From: Pedobacter sandarakinus
GTDB taxonomy: Bacteria > Bacteroidota > Bacteroidia > Sphingobacteriales > Sphingobacteriaceae
DNA: 64,000 bases
Direction of reading: 5' to 3'
NCBI RefSeq assembly: GCF_026240095.1
Contig: NZ_JAPIVG010000001.1
Span: 620,001 to 684,000 of the forward strand
A program made the translations under genes and the position numbers. The notes under the pieces are model-generated. The model saw only the letters and a program-made list of their open reading frames with translations. It was not told the origin of the DNA and did not search any database. Below are positions 1-9,575 of the stretch, piece after piece (within the stretch, counting starts at the first letter, position 1; each line of letters begins with the position of its first letter).

Positions 1-717
1 GTGGCTCATACCTATTTTCCTTTTTACATGGGAATAAACGAAACGCGTTATGCATATATGGATGAGGGATGGGCAACCACTTTTGAATATTTAATTGGAA
101 TAGCCGAGCATGGTAAGCAGGCCGCAGATGATTTCTACAAGAAATTTAGGGTAAACAGTTACATCAACGATAAATCTACAGAAGAGGATCAACCTATCAT
201 TACCATGTCTGATCAAGTTTCGGGCGCCGGTTATGGTAATAATTCTTACGGTAAAGCATCACTCTCTTACCTGGCCTTAAAAGATATGCTGGGCGATGAT
301 TTGTTTAAAAAAGCTTTGCACTTTTATATGAATAACTGGAATGGAAAGCATCCTATTCCGTGGGATTACTTTAATGCCATGAATGCCGGATCTGGCCAAA
401 ACCTAAACTGGTTTTTTCAAAACTGGTTTTTTACAAATAACTACATCGATTTAGCCCTTACCAAACCACAGATTACCAGTGGAAAAGCAACTTTTGTGGT
501 AAAAAATGAGGGAGGTTTTGCTATTCCCTTTGATATTGTAGTAACTGACACCGAAGGGAAAGCAGAGCTAATTCACAAAACGCCTGCGGTATGGAAAGTG
601 AACCAAAAGGAAATGACGATGACAATTAACACCAACCGAAAAATTAAATCGATTAAATTAGACGGTGGCATTTTTATGGATGCAACACCGGCAAACAACA
701 TCTACGAAGTAAAATAG
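1..717 (+). CDS. M1 family metallopeptidase, C-terminal part (5' truncated by window edge)
   Basis: This is the end of a zinc aminopeptidase of family M1. The first codon (gtg) is probably an internal valine, because the reading frame is open from base 1. Residue H3 fits as the second histidine of HExxH, and E22 in DEGWATTFEY lies exactly 18 residues further on, giving the gluzincin spacing HExxH-x18-E; the first histidine and the catalytic glutamate lie upstream of the window. The rest resembles the helical region and C-terminal beta domain of exported Bacteroidota M1 peptidases. The stop is followed by a strong hairpin shared with the convergent OsmC gene. The family is clear; substrate preference is unknown. 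Confidence 0.85.
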   Translation: MAHTYFPFYMGINETRYAYMDEGWATTFEYLIGIAEHGKQAADDFYKKFRVNSYINDKSTEEDQPIITMSDQVSGAGYGNNSYGKASLSYLALKDMLGDDLFKKALHFYMNNWNGKHPIPWDYFNAMNAGSGQNLNWFFQNWFFTNNYIDLALTKPQITSGKATFVVKNEGGFAIPFDIVVTDTEGKAELIHKTPAVWKVNQKEMTMTINTNRKIKSIKLDGGIFMDATPANNIYEVK

Positions 718-721
718 TATA

Positions 722-764
722 AGGTACAGTTGGTGATTTCTAAGAATCGCCAACTGTACATTTT
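722..764. terminator. Bidirectional terminator hairpin
   Basis: The arms at 724-738 and 745-759 pair over about 15 bp (one G-U) with a 6-nt loop, followed by TTTT. It sits between two convergent stop codons, so it can serve both genes. Confidence 0.75.
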
Positions 765-767
765 AAG

Positions 768-1244
768 TTAGCTGTTCTCTGCCTTGCAGCTTGCGTCATG
801 CTTAACCGGAAAGTTGAGGGAATTTGCAATGAAACACATCTTATTAGCTTCTAAATGTAACGATTCTGCCAGGTCGAAATGCGCCTTATCGGCTATTAAT
901 ACCTGCGGGTGTAAGGTTACTTCTCTAAACTTGCCACTTCCATCTGCCGACTCTTCCATAGTACCCACCGCCTCGTCTTTATAATCTATAACAACGATTT
1001 CGTGTTTCGAGCATAGGTGCAAATACCAGAGCATGTGGCAGCTCGAAATGGAAGCTAATAATAGGTCTTCAGGATTGTACTTGGATTTATCGCCAAGAAA
1101 AGCAGAATCCGAAGATCCGGAAATATCGGCTTTGCCATTTACAGAAATTAAATAATCGCGATCATAAGAGCGGTAATCCATTGTACCAGAACCCTTATTG
1201 CCAGTCCAGGTTACCGTGGTTTTGTATAGGTGATCTTTCGGCAT
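768..1244 (-). CDS. OsmC family peroxidase-like protein
   Basis: A 158-residue protein of the OsmC/Ohr superfamily, whose members reduce organic hydroperoxides with a pair of reactive cysteines. The two cysteines expected of the family are seen at C69 (motif SSCHML) and C137 (motif KMCFIA), and the N-terminal half has the expected beta-rich pattern. The overall shape is closer to the YhfA/OsmC-like subgroup than to classical Ohr. It is monocistronic, convergent with the M1 peptidase gene, and reads from an ATG. The family call is firm; the true substrate is not shown by the sequence. Confidence 0.88.
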   Translation of the reverse strand: MPKDHLYKTTVTWTGNKGSGTMDYRSYDRDYLISVNGKADISGSSDSAFLGDKSKYNPEDLLLASISSCHMLWYLHLCSKHEIVVIDYKDEAVGTMEESADGSGKFREVTLHPQVLIADKAHFDLAESLHLEANKMCFIANSLNFPVKHDASCKAENS

Positions 1245-1456
1245 GATATACTTGAGTTAGAATTTATATCCTAATTTAAGGAAATAAGATTGATTTGATA
1301 TAGTTTTATAGGTAAAGATTGGTAAAACAGGCAAACCGCAATCGAATGTGGCAGGTTGGCTTACATACATTGGAAAGTACAAATTTCCGCTACGAAAATG
1401 TTGCCAGTTGAAGCTTATCTAATTAACTGAAAGCATCTTTTATAAAAACCATAATC

Positions 1457-1918
1457 ATGCGCTCGCAAAAGAACCCTTTAAGCACAAGCCAAAAAGCACA
1501 AATTGTAAAAATATGGAATCTAGAATATCCAGAATCGCTAAACTTTTCTAACGCAGAAGGTTTCGATCAATATCTGATGGATCTATCAGACCCAACCCAT
1601 TATATTTATGAAAGTGAAAGTGGAGAACCAATGGCATGGGCCTGCAAGTTTATAAGAGACAATGATAGATGGTTTGCCATTATACTAGATAAAAAAATAC
1701 AAGGCAAAGGTATAGGAACCCGTTTATTAAATAAACTTAAGGAAAATGAATGTATACTAAATGCTTGGGTTATCGATAAGAAAGGGCTCAAAAAGCTAGA
1801 TGGTAAACATTACAAATCGCCACTAAAGTTTTATTTAAAAAATGGCTTTGTAGTTGATCATGATACAAGATTAGAAAACGAAAAACTTTCGGCAGTTAAG
1901 ATTACCTGGAAACCATAG
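1457..1918 (+). CDS. GNAT family N-acetyltransferase
   Basis: A 153-residue Gcn5-related acetyltransferase. The acetyl-CoA pyrophosphate-binding motif Q/RxxGxG/A is seen at about residues 82-87 (QGKGIG), followed by the helix that usually carries it (TRLLNKLKE). A WKP end and the central beta strands fit a single GNAT domain of ordinary length. It ends 3 nt before the stop of the convergent dehydrogenase gene. The acceptor substrate cannot be predicted from the sequence. Confidence 0.85.
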   Translation: MRSQKNPLSTSQKAQIVKIWNLEYPESLNFSNAEGFDQYLMDLSDPTHYIYESESGEPMAWACKFIRDNDRWFAIILDKKIQGKGIGTRLLNKLKENECILNAWVIDKKGLKKLDGKHYKSPLKFYLKNGFVVDHDTRLENEKLSAVKITWKP

Positions 1919-1921
1919 CTT

Positions 1922-2842
1922 TTACAACATACTTAGCTTAGCAGCCAAAACTTCAGATATTTTCCGATAAGAATCGAACGTCCATCCGGCCACATGCGGA
2001 GTTAATATTATTTTTTCACTTGCACTTAAATTCTGGTACCAGTCCTGCTCGGCCAACGGCGGGAATTTTTCCGTTTGTAATACATCTAAACCCGCTCCAA
2101 GAATTTTACCAGATGCTATTGCTTTCAGAACAGATGTTGTATTTACAATCTCACCCCTTGCGGTATTGATAAAAAAGATCGGTTTTTTAAAGTGGAAAAA
2201 GTATTCATCATTAACCATTTGTTTGGTTTCTGTAGTAAGCGGAATGTGGAGACTAAGCACATCACTATATTTAACAATCTCTTCCATGCTTACTTCGCGG
2301 GCAAAGGCATCACTAAAGCCAGTTTTATACTTATCGTAAGCCATAACATCAACATCAAAGCCCGATAGTTTTTTCGCAAAACTTTGGCCCATAAATCCAT
2401 AGCCTACGATCCCAACCTTTTTACCTTTCAGTTCGTATCCTCTGTTGCCTTCTCTATCCCATATTCCGTTGCGGATCTCTATATCAGCTTTGCGAAGATT
2501 ATTCATTAATGAAAGTAACAATCCCATCGCGTGCTCCCCAACCGCATCGCAATTCCCTTCAGGTGCGTTAAGCAAGGTAACATTTTTTGCTGATGCCACC
2601 TTATCATCAATATTATCTAATCCGGCACCGGCACGGGCAACAAATTTCAGATTTGAAGCTGCGGCAAACATTTCAGCATCTATTCTGAACTTTGTTCTAA
2701 CAGCTATGCCATCATAATCCTTAATTCTGGCCAAAGTTTGTTCGCGTGTAATTTGAGGTTCATCATCAACATGGTAACCGAGTGCTACCGCTTGCGCTTT
2801 AAATGCTGGATGTAAATCATCAACAATAAGAATTTTCTTCAT
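1922..2842 (-). CDS. D-2-hydroxyacid dehydrogenase (phosphoglycerate dehydrogenase-like)
   Basis: A 306-residue NAD-dependent oxidoreductase of the D-isomer 2-hydroxyacid dehydrogenase family. The dinucleotide-binding loop is GYGFMG at about 147-152. The catalytic triad of the family is present: R229 (NTARGE), a glutamate near 258 and H283 (TPHVAGW). It lacks a C-terminal ACT domain. It could be a short SerA producing 3-phosphohydroxypyruvate for serine synthesis; the fused SerB/ACT protein at 58998-60299 makes this more interesting, but a glyoxylate or hydroxypyruvate reductase role is equally possible. A TACTTTTG box lies only 8 nt upstream of the ATG. Confidence 0.85.
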   Translation of the reverse strand: MKKILIVDDLHPAFKAQAVALGYHVDDEPQITREQTLARIKDYDGIAVRTKFRIDAEMFAAASNLKFVARAGAGLDNIDDKVASAKNVTLLNAPEGNCDAVGEHAMGLLLSLMNNLRKADIEIRNGIWDREGNRGYELKGKKVGIVGYGFMGQSFAKKLSGFDVDVMAYDKYKTGFSDAFAREVSMEEIVKYSDVLSLHIPLTTETKQMVNDEYFFHFKKPIFFINTARGEIVNTTSVLKAIASGKILGAGLDVLQTEKFPPLAEQDWYQNLSASEKIILTPHVAGWTFDSYRKISEVLAAKLSML

Positions 2843-2849
2843 GGTAATG

Positions 2850-2857
2850 CAAAAGTA
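2850..2857 (-). promoter_or_regulatory. Candidate -7 element for the hydroxyacid dehydrogenase gene
   Basis: TACTTTTG on the minus strand matches the Bacteroidota -7 consensus TAnnTTTG. No good -33 TTTG is seen at 19 nt. The box is so near the ATG at 2842 that the transcript would be almost leaderless, which lowers confidence. Confidence 0.35.
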
Positions 2858-3067
2858 ACATTTTAGCTAGCCCAATTGTTGTTAACTAACCTAAATCTTC
2901 ATGCAAAAGCTACCTACATGGACCGTTATCAAACGAAAAACTGCTTTAGTGCTCACGAAAATTTTACTATAAAATGGCTGTAATAAAATAGTTACGCCTC
3001 CTTATTTAAACTTAGTTGCCGTTACTTTGTCTCCCTTTACAAAAACACACAACAAATAATATCTTTA

Positions 3068-5560
3068 ATGAAAATTTTTAAATCGAAGACGATACAGGTT
3101 ACCCTTTTTTTACTAAGTTTATCTCTAAGCGTTTTAGCCCAAACTGGAGGCAAAGCGAAAATTACAGGCGTACTAAAAGATGCCAAAACACAAGAAACAA
3201 TTCCTTTTGCAACTGCTGTTTTAATTGATAAAACAACTGCTAAAAATGCTAAAATAGCGCAAACTGATGTAAATGGTGCCTTTGTAATGGCCGATTTACC
3301 TGTCGGAAAGTTTACCTTTAAAATTAGCTTTGTTGGTTACCAAACTATGGTTAGAGATAATGTGATTATTACAGCATCTACTGGCACCTTAAATTTTGGC
3401 GATATAAAAATGAATACGGCTAAGGGCAATGTGCTGAGTGAAGTAACTGTAACCGGACAAAAACAAGCCATGCAAATGGGTATCGACAAAAAGATATTCC
3501 AGGTAGACCAAAGCGTAATTAGCGAAGGTGGCTCGGCAACCGACCTACTGCAAAATGTACCTTCGGTTTCTACTGATATAGATGGCAACGTAAGTTTGCG
3601 TGGTTCTAGTGGGGTTAGGGTGTTAATAGATGGCAAACCATCGCTAATTGCTGGTGGTAATGTTGCACAAATTCTACAATCGATTCCTGCAAGTTCTATT
3701 GAGAGCGTTGAGGTAATTACCAATCCATCATCTAAGTACGATGCAGAAGGGCAATCGGGAATTATCAATATTGTTTTAAAGAAAAACACCAAACTAGGAT
3801 TTAATGGCTCTGTGGCATTAACTGCCGGCAACAGAGATAATTATAATGCAAACACCAACTTAAGTTTCCAAAACAGTAAGATTAACCTATATGGAAATTA
3901 TAGCTACAGGTATGGCAATAGATTTGGTGGCGGTTTTCAAGACATTACCTATAAGAACCCAATGACTTCTACAGCTTTCGCTAATCAGAATACCTCGTCA
4001 ACATCATTAGATAAAGGACATAATGCCAAAGCTGGTTTAGATTATTACATTACTCCAAAAAGCATTGTAAGTTTATCTGGCGGATTTAATTCAAGAGAAA
4101 ACGATAGAAACGAACTGGTAGATATTAGACAGCTTGCTGCAAATTTAAGTCCGGTGCTCTTGAGCAATAGAAATAATAGCAATGTTGGAAGTGGAAATAG
4201 CTACGATCTAAATCTAGATTTTGTACAAAAATTTGCCAAGCCAAAAGAGGAATTAACATTCAACTTTGGTTACTCGGAAGGTACCAACGATAACGACCAG
4301 GAGTACTTTACGACAATTACCAATAGAAATGGCAATAACTTAAATTTAAACCCAAGTTTACAGCACATTTACAATACTGGTAATAACGCTAACTACAACA
4401 TCCAGGCAGATTATGCACTGCCGATTGGCGAAAACGGAAAAATTGAGGCTGGATATAGGAGTCAAATTCGTTTGGGCGATAATGATCAATATGCCGACTC
4501 TTTGCTTACCAATACAGATATTACCATCCGCAACAATAAATTGATTAATAATTTTAGCAGTAAGGATCAGGTGCATGCGCTCTACTTGAATTATCAAAAC
4601 CAGATCAAAAACTTTGGTTATCAGGTTGGTTTAAGAGCAGAAGATGCCAGGTTAGACACCTACCTGGAAGGCTATAATGGAAATATATTAACAAGCAGCG
4701 AAGGCAATATTAAGTACAGGAGACTTTATCCGAGTATATTTTTAACACAAAAATTTAAGGGCGACCAGCAATTGCAATTGAGCTATACCCGCAGGGTAAA
4801 CCGTCCGCGTCCGTGGGATACCAATCCATTTCTGGATGTTTCTGACCCTTTAAACTATAGGGCCGGTAACCCAAACTTATATCCTGAGGATGTGCATTCA
4901 TTCGAATTGGGCTACAGCAAATATTTCAAAAAGGTAACCTTAACCTCTAGCTTATATTTCCGCCAAACCAACGATGTAATTCAACGGGTAAGAAGTGTGC
5001 CAGATGCCAACGGTATCATTACCACAACTCCACAAAACTTAACACGCCAGTTAAATAGCGGTTTAGAATTAATAGGCCGTTTCGATTTAATTAAGGCATT
5101 GAATTTCACTACCAACGTAAACCTTTATCAACAAAAGTTTGAAGGAGATGCCAGGTTTAACATTGCAAGCAGAAGCGGGTTTAGCTGGAATGCTAATATT
5201 ACCGGAAACTTAACTGTTGCTAAAAACATATCTATACAGGTACGAACAGACTACCGCGGACCGGAAGTAATGGCCCAGGGAAAACGTAATGCAATGTATG
5301 GTATTGATGCTGGAGCTAAGTATGATTTCCCGAATAAAAAAGCCTCACTTAGCTTTAATGTTAGAGATGTTTTCAATACGCGTAGATGGAGTATGACAAC
5401 CGATGATAATTTTACATTCATCGATTTTTCGAGGAGAATGCAAGGAACAATGGGTAATCTTACCTTCTCTTACCGTTTCGGAAAAACTACATTTAATTTA
5501 AATAAAACCAAGAAAAAAGAAGAACAACAAGATACTCGCCCAGACGAGGGTTCTTTTTAA
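3068..5560 (+). CDS. TonB-dependent receptor, OMP_b-brl_3 type (first of tandem pair)
   Basis: An 830-residue outer-membrane receptor. A Sec signal peptide covers about residues 1-24, ending in VLAQ. A carboxypeptidase-regulatory-like domain follows at about 31-115 (GVLKDAKTQETIPFATAV, then VGKFTFKISFVGYQ), then a plug domain at about 125-235 with VLIDGKPS and SSIESVEVITNP. The rest is a beta-barrel rich in Asn and aromatic strands. No SusD partner is next to it, so it does not look like a glycan-uptake pair. The paralogue at 5627 follows after a strong terminator. The ligand is unknown; members of this family may import siderophores, peptides or other bulky nutrients. Confidence 0.9.
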   Translation: MKIFKSKTIQVTLFLLSLSLSVLAQTGGKAKITGVLKDAKTQETIPFATAVLIDKTTAKNAKIAQTDVNGAFVMADLPVGKFTFKISFVGYQTMVRDNVIITASTGTLNFGDIKMNTAKGNVLSEVTVTGQKQAMQMGIDKKIFQVDQSVISEGGSATDLLQNVPSVSTDIDGNVSLRGSSGVRVLIDGKPSLIAGGNVAQILQSIPASSIESVEVITNPSSKYDAEGQSGIINIVLKKNTKLGFNGSVALTAGNRDNYNANTNLSFQNSKINLYGNYSYRYGNRFGGGFQDITYKNPMTSTAFANQNTSSTSLDKGHNAKAGLDYYITPKSIVSLSGGFNSRENDRNELVDIRQLAANLSPVLLSNRNNSNVGSGNSYDLNLDFVQKFAKPKEELTFNFGYSEGTNDNDQEYFTTITNRNGNNLNLNPSLQHIYNTGNNANYNIQADYALPIGENGKIEAGYRSQIRLGDNDQYADSLLTNTDITIRNNKLINNFSSKDQVHALYLNYQNQIKNFGYQVGLRAEDARLDTYLEGYNGNILTSSEGNIKYRRLYPSIFLTQKFKGDQQLQLSYTRRVNRPRPWDTNPFLDVSDPLNYRAGNPNLYPEDVHSFELGYSKYFKKVTLTSSLYFRQTNDVIQRVRSVPDANGIITTTPQNLTRQLNSGLELIGRFDLIKALNFTTNVNLYQQKFEGDARFNIASRSGFSWNANITGNLTVAKNISIQVRTDYRGPEVMAQGKRNAMYGIDAGAKYDFPNKKASLSFNVRDVFNTRRWSMTTDDNFTFIDFSRRMQGTMGNLTFSYRFGKTTFNLNKTKKKEEQQDTRPDEGSF

Positions 5561-5568
5561 TTTATTCT

Positions 5569-5600
5569 AAGCGTTTGAAGTAATATTCAAACGCTTTTTT
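5569..5600 (+). terminator. Rho-independent terminator after the first receptor
   Basis: A perfect 11-bp stem (5569-5579 with 5586-5596), a 6-nt loop and a T tract running to 5600. It separates the two receptor genes into different transcripts unless it is leaky. Confidence 0.85.
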
Positions 5601-5626
5601 ATTAACCTCTTCAACCTAAATTAACA

Positions 5627-8041
5627 TTGAAAAACCAATTACTTACTTTTGGTATAGTGCTCTTACTCCTATTTTTCAAAACCGAAGCATTTGCGGCTGA
5701 AAAAGGTACAATCTCTGGACGTGTAGTAGAAGAAGTTGGCGGGCTTTCCATCCCTTCAGTAGTGATATCGCTCTATAGCAACGGCAGTGAACAACCGCTT
5801 ATTACTGCAGTAACAGATGAAGACGGGTATTTCACCATCAAAAACATTAAGCTTGGCACCTACAATTTAAAGGTGAGCTACGTAGGGTATACGGCGCTAA
5901 ATATTAATGGTATTATCGTAACCGAAAAAGATTTCGACAAAAACCTGGGTTCACTTAAACTTAGTGCAGAACAAAACTCGTTACAAGAAGTAACCATAAC
6001 AGTTCAAAAACCGGCAATTGAATTTGGAGCGGATGGTGTAACCTATAATGTAGGCTCATCTTTACTTGCAGAAGGGAGTACGGCAACCGACATCTTGAAA
6101 AATGTACCAATGGTTCAGGTAGATATTGATGGAAATGCCTCCATTGCGGGTAAAAGAAGTACCAGAATATTTATCGATGGAAAACCTTCTGATTACATGA
6201 CCTCGAACATCTCGGATCTATTGAACGTTTTGCCTGCCGATGCCATTGAAAAAATTGAGGTGCTTACTAACCCGCCATCTAAGTACAGCGGAGATGGTGA
6301 GGGCGTGATCAATATTGTGATGAAGAAAGGCTTTGCCGTAGGTTTCAATGGTAACGTAGGTGTTTCTGGAGGCTTACAGGGAAACACTAATGCCAATACC
6401 AATGCATCTTACCGGGGTAAATCTTATGCCATAAACGGTGGCGCTTCTTACCGCTATAATGTTGGGCGTGGCGAAAGCCATAACTATCGCGAAAACTTCT
6501 TTCCAGATACGACTTTCTATTACGATCAATTTGGGGCAAACAAAAATATTAACAAGGGTGGTAATATCAGGTTAGGCTTTGACTGGGATATTACATCCAA
6601 ACAAAGTATAAGGATAAATACCAATTATAATAGTAACCGATCTAGTAGCAATTCGAGTACCGATTTGCATTACCTGAGTGAAGAATTAGTCGAAAAAAGA
6701 TTTCGTAACCAATTAAACACTGGCAATGGAAGCAGCAGCAACTATGTCATCAATCTCGATTATAACTTGCAAACTGATACCAGCGGTGGAAGATTATCGT
6801 TGGGGTTAACCTATAATACCAACACTAATATCGATTTTAGAGACTACAATACTACTTATCGCCTTACATCATCTACACCAACTTATCAACAAAATAATAA
6901 CGATGTAGGCAACAATGGGTTAAATGTAAATCTTGATTATGATAAACCTGTTTTCAAAAAACGAGACCGGGTAGAGCTAGGTGCAGCCTTAAATTACCGC
7001 AAAAACGACAATGACTTGCTTATTCGAAACTTAAATTTTGCCACTCAGGAGTTAATTGCCAATAATCGCCTCAGCAACCAGTTTCTATACAATGAAAACA
7101 TTATGGCAATTTATGCAGCGTATAATTACCGCAATGTGGGTTGGGCTGTTAAAACCGGAATCCGGGCTGAACTTACTGATGTTGCTTTCGATCTATCAAC
7201 GGGCGAAAACTATAATGTTAAGCCATACCTCAGCCTTTTTCCAAATGTATCGGTAAATCGTTCTTTCCGTAAACGCTATAATTTTGGAGCCACCTATAGC
7301 ATCAGGGTAAACAGACCGAGGGAAAACACCTTAAATCCGCAAGTGAATAATGTAGATACGTTGAACATTTTTTACGGGAATCCTAACCTTTCCCCTTCCT
7401 ATACCCACCAGATGGACTTAAGTTTTGCAGCATTTGGGCAAAAGTGGTCGTTTACACCCCGCCTTTCTTACTCCACCAGCCGCGGCGTGATAGAGCGCTA
7501 CAGAACCGTTACCCTATTGCCAGGCAGTAATGCAGCTCGTGCCGAAAGCACTTATGATAACGTTGGCACGAATAATTCGCTATCGCTAACATTAATCGGG
7601 AACTACCGGCCAACCAATAAGATATCTACAAATGGTAACTTTAGCATCATTCAAAATAACTACACTTCTGCACTAAATAGTTCATTAAATAGAAAGGGTT
7701 TAAGCCTTAGGGGAAGTTTTGGTCTGTCCATGCAACTGCCCTACAAAACCGCTTTTGAATCGAACTTAAATTATTCCAATAATGCGAACGCACAAGGGCG
7801 AAATAAAGGATCAGTCACGTCGAATTTCTCTGCCAGAAAACTTCTTTTTAACAATAAACTTAGTATGCGGGCTACGTTAAATGATATTTTTGGAAATAGA
7901 AGCAACACTTTTTTTAACGAAGGTGAAAATTTCAGGCTACAGAACTTTTCGACTAACAACACCCAAAATTTTACGCTTAGTGTAAGTTACCGCTTCACAA
8001 AAATTGCTAAAAAAATTCCGCCACCACCTGTAAAATCGTAG
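5627..8041 (+). CDS. TonB-dependent receptor, OMP_b-brl_3 type (second of tandem pair)
   Basis: An 804-residue paralogue of the preceding receptor with the same order of parts: signal peptide (about 1-23, ending AFAA), carboxypeptidase-regulatory-like domain (about 28-115), plug (about 120-225, with RIFIDGKPSDYM and IEKIEVLTNPPSKY) and a barrel to the end. The start is a TTG at 5627, which gives a complete signal peptide; no nearer ATG would do so. The protein ends in a proline-rich tail (IPPPPVKS). It lies 26 nt past a strong terminator, so it may depend on read-through or on a promoter inside that gap. The ligand is unknown. Confidence 0.88.
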   Translation: MKNQLLTFGIVLLLLFFKTEAFAAEKGTISGRVVEEVGGLSIPSVVISLYSNGSEQPLITAVTDEDGYFTIKNIKLGTYNLKVSYVGYTALNINGIIVTEKDFDKNLGSLKLSAEQNSLQEVTITVQKPAIEFGADGVTYNVGSSLLAEGSTATDILKNVPMVQVDIDGNASIAGKRSTRIFIDGKPSDYMTSNISDLLNVLPADAIEKIEVLTNPPSKYSGDGEGVINIVMKKGFAVGFNGNVGVSGGLQGNTNANTNASYRGKSYAINGGASYRYNVGRGESHNYRENFFPDTTFYYDQFGANKNINKGGNIRLGFDWDITSKQSIRINTNYNSNRSSSNSSTDLHYLSEELVEKRFRNQLNTGNGSSSNYVINLDYNLQTDTSGGRLSLGLTYNTNTNIDFRDYNTTYRLTSSTPTYQQNNNDVGNNGLNVNLDYDKPVFKKRDRVELGAALNYRKNDNDLLIRNLNFATQELIANNRLSNQFLYNENIMAIYAAYNYRNVGWAVKTGIRAELTDVAFDLSTGENYNVKPYLSLFPNVSVNRSFRKRYNFGATYSIRVNRPRENTLNPQVNNVDTLNIFYGNPNLSPSYTHQMDLSFAAFGQKWSFTPRLSYSTSRGVIERYRTVTLLPGSNAARAESTYDNVGTNNSLSLTLIGNYRPTNKISTNGNFSIIQNNYTSALNSSLNRKGLSLRGSFGLSMQLPYKTAFESNLNYSNNANAQGRNKGSVTSNFSARKLLFNNKLSMRATLNDIFGNRSNTFFNEGENFRLQNFSTNNTQNFTLSVSYRFTKIAKKIPPPPVKS

Positions 8042-8075
8042 CTTATTTTTGTACGTAAAAGAATTATCTTGCACT

Positions 8076-8630
8076 ATGGAAGATCAAAACCCCTGGAAGA
8101 CCTTATCCAGTGATTTAAAGTACAACAATAATTGGATCAGTGTAACAGAACACCAGGTAATTAACCCATCTGGTGGCGAAGGAATTTATGGTGAGGTACA
8201 CTTCAAAAATTTAGCAATTGGGATTTTACCTCTTGATGAAGAAAACCACACCTGGCTTGTAGGCCAATACCGCTACCCACTTAAAGCCTACAGTTGGGAA
8301 ATTCCAGAAGGCGGCGGGCCCTTTAATGAAGAAGCACTGGAAAGCGCTAAGAGGGAACTACTTGAAGAGACTGGAATGACTGCTACAAACTGGCGAGAGA
8401 TTCAGCGATTGCACCTTTCTAACTCTGTGAGTGATGAGCTTAGTATTATATATTTAGCAACAGGGCTGATAGAAGGGATTGCCATGCCTGAAGAAACAGA
8501 ACAATTGGTGGTAAAAAAACTGCATTTTGATGAAGCTTACCAAATGGTTATTGATGGTATCATAACCGATTCTGTTAGTGTAGCCGCAATTTTGAAAGTT
8601 AAATTGCTGATGATCGAAAACCAGTTATAA
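8076..8630 (+). CDS. NUDIX hydrolase (ADP-ribose pyrophosphatase-like)
   Basis: A 184-residue NUDIX protein counted from the ATG at 8076; an upstream TTG at 8049 would add nine residues and is less likely. The NUDIX box Gx5Ex7REUxEExGU fits exactly: G79, E85, R93-E94, E97-E98 and G100 (RELLEETGM). The strand before it, with the SWEIPEGG motif, is typical of the ADP-ribose/ADP-sugar pyrophosphatase branch. It hydrolyses a nucleoside diphosphate linked to another moiety; ADP-ribose is the usual substrate of this branch, by inference. Confidence 0.87.
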   Translation: MEDQNPWKTLSSDLKYNNNWISVTEHQVINPSGGEGIYGEVHFKNLAIGILPLDEENHTWLVGQYRYPLKAYSWEIPEGGGPFNEEALESAKRELLEETGMTATNWREIQRLHLSNSVSDELSIIYLATGLIEGIAMPEETEQLVVKKLHFDEAYQMVIDGIITDSVSVAAILKVKLLMIENQL

Positions 8631-8767
8631 CTTTGTACACGTGGAAAAAATTATTCGCATGAAGCGATAGTTTATACTCATCAGGATTTAATCAAGACAG
8701 GCTTTTGGACTTAGAAAGAGGGGCAGGGTAATGGCGTTGGAAGCAAAGTAAATCTTAGAATATTCAT

Positions 8768-8775
8768 TATCTTTG
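8768..8775 (+). promoter_or_regulatory. Candidate -7 element for the acyltransferase gene
   Basis: TATCTTTG matches TAnnTTTG exactly and lies 19 nt before the ATG at 8795. A recognisable -33 TTTG is not seen at the usual distance. Confidence 0.45.
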
Positions 8776-8794
8776 CCAGAGTAATTATTCATCA

Positions 8795-9529
8795 ATGAGC
8801 AAGCTTCTAGGTTATTTCTTAAGTCCTATTTTTTATTTCGTTTTTGGCCTAATGTTGTGCATTTTTCATCCCATACAATGGGTTTGCCATAAATTTTTTG
8901 GTTACAAGGCACACAAAACGTCAGTAGATATTTTAAATTTCTTCTTAACCTATTCGCAATTATTCTTGCTTAATTCAATTGCTTTCAAGAACGAACACCG
9001 TTTACCCACAAACCGCCCAATTATTTTTGCAGCTAACCACCAAAGTATGTATGATATACCTACATTAATTTGGTTTCTGCGCAAGTATAGTGCAAAGTTT
9101 ATATCCAAAATTGAACTCACAAAAGGTATCCCCTCGATATCAATTAACCTCCGATTAGGCGGTGGTGCAAACATCAATAGAAAAGATAATAAACAAGCGA
9201 TATCGGAAATTATTAAGCTCGGTCGAAGAATGAAAGAAAACAACTGGAGCACGGTAATTTTTCCGGAAGGTACCAGAGCTAAAGATGGCCAGTTGAAACA
9301 ATTTAATTTTGGCGGAATAGCTACCATTCTAAAAGTTGCCCCCAATGCTTTGGTGGTGCCCATTGCTATTGAAAATTCATGGAAGATTGTGCGGTTTGGT
9401 ACCTTCCCACTAACGGTAGGAAATGCGCTGAAATGGACAGTACTTGCCCCCATTGAGCCCGGCGACAGAACAGCTAACGAAATAACCCTTGCTGCAGAGA
9501 CTGCCATCAGGCAGAAATTGGGGCAATAA
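8795..9529 (+). CDS. 1-acyl-sn-glycerol-3-phosphate acyltransferase (PlsC-like)
   Basis: A 244-residue membrane-associated acyltransferase of phospholipid synthesis. The N-terminus (about 1-32 and 45-62) is hydrophobic. The catalytic HX4D motif is seen at H82-D87 (NHQSMYD), and the glycerophosphate-binding motif FPEGTR at about 156-161. The family transfers an acyl chain to the sn-2 position of lysophosphatidic acid. It stands alone, downstream of a TATCTTTG box, and ends in a hairpin shared with the convergent LytTR gene. A closely related lysophospholipid or ornithine-lipid acyltransferase is possible. Confidence 0.88.
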   Translation: MSKLLGYFLSPIFYFVFGLMLCIFHPIQWVCHKFFGYKAHKTSVDILNFFLTYSQLFLLNSIAFKNEHRLPTNRPIIFAANHQSMYDIPTLIWFLRKYSAKFISKIELTKGIPSISINLRLGGGANINRKDNKQAISEIIKLGRRMKENNWSTVIFPEGTRAKDGQLKQFNFGGIATILKVAPNALVVPIAIENSWKIVRFGTFPLTVGNALKWTVLAPIEPGDRTANEITLAAETAIRQKLGQ

Positions 9530-9575
9530 CAGATTTAAAAGGAATTATTGATTGCCTTGAAATAAAATCTGTTAT
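9526..9575. terminator. Long inverted repeat between convergent genes
   Basis: A perfect 11-bp inverted repeat (9526-9536 with 9565-9575) flanks a 28-nt loop in which AAGG and CCTT can pair further. It includes the stop codon of the acyltransferase gene and abuts the stop of the LytTR gene. It lacks a clear T tract, so its role as a terminator is likely but not certain. Confidence 0.55.

Noticed and set aside
3337..3831. A 164-codon minus-strand frame inside the first TonB receptor
   Set aside because: It is the antisense shadow of the plug region and has no supporting signal.
3068..8041. A SusC/SusD polysaccharide utilisation locus
   Set aside because: No SusD-like lipoprotein, glycoside hydrolase or associated sensor is adjacent, and the receptors are of another TonB subfamily.
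8950..9507. A 185-codon frame on the minus strand inside the acyltransferase gene
   Set aside because: It is entirely within a gene with clear HX4D and FPEGTR motifs and shows no protein family features of its own.
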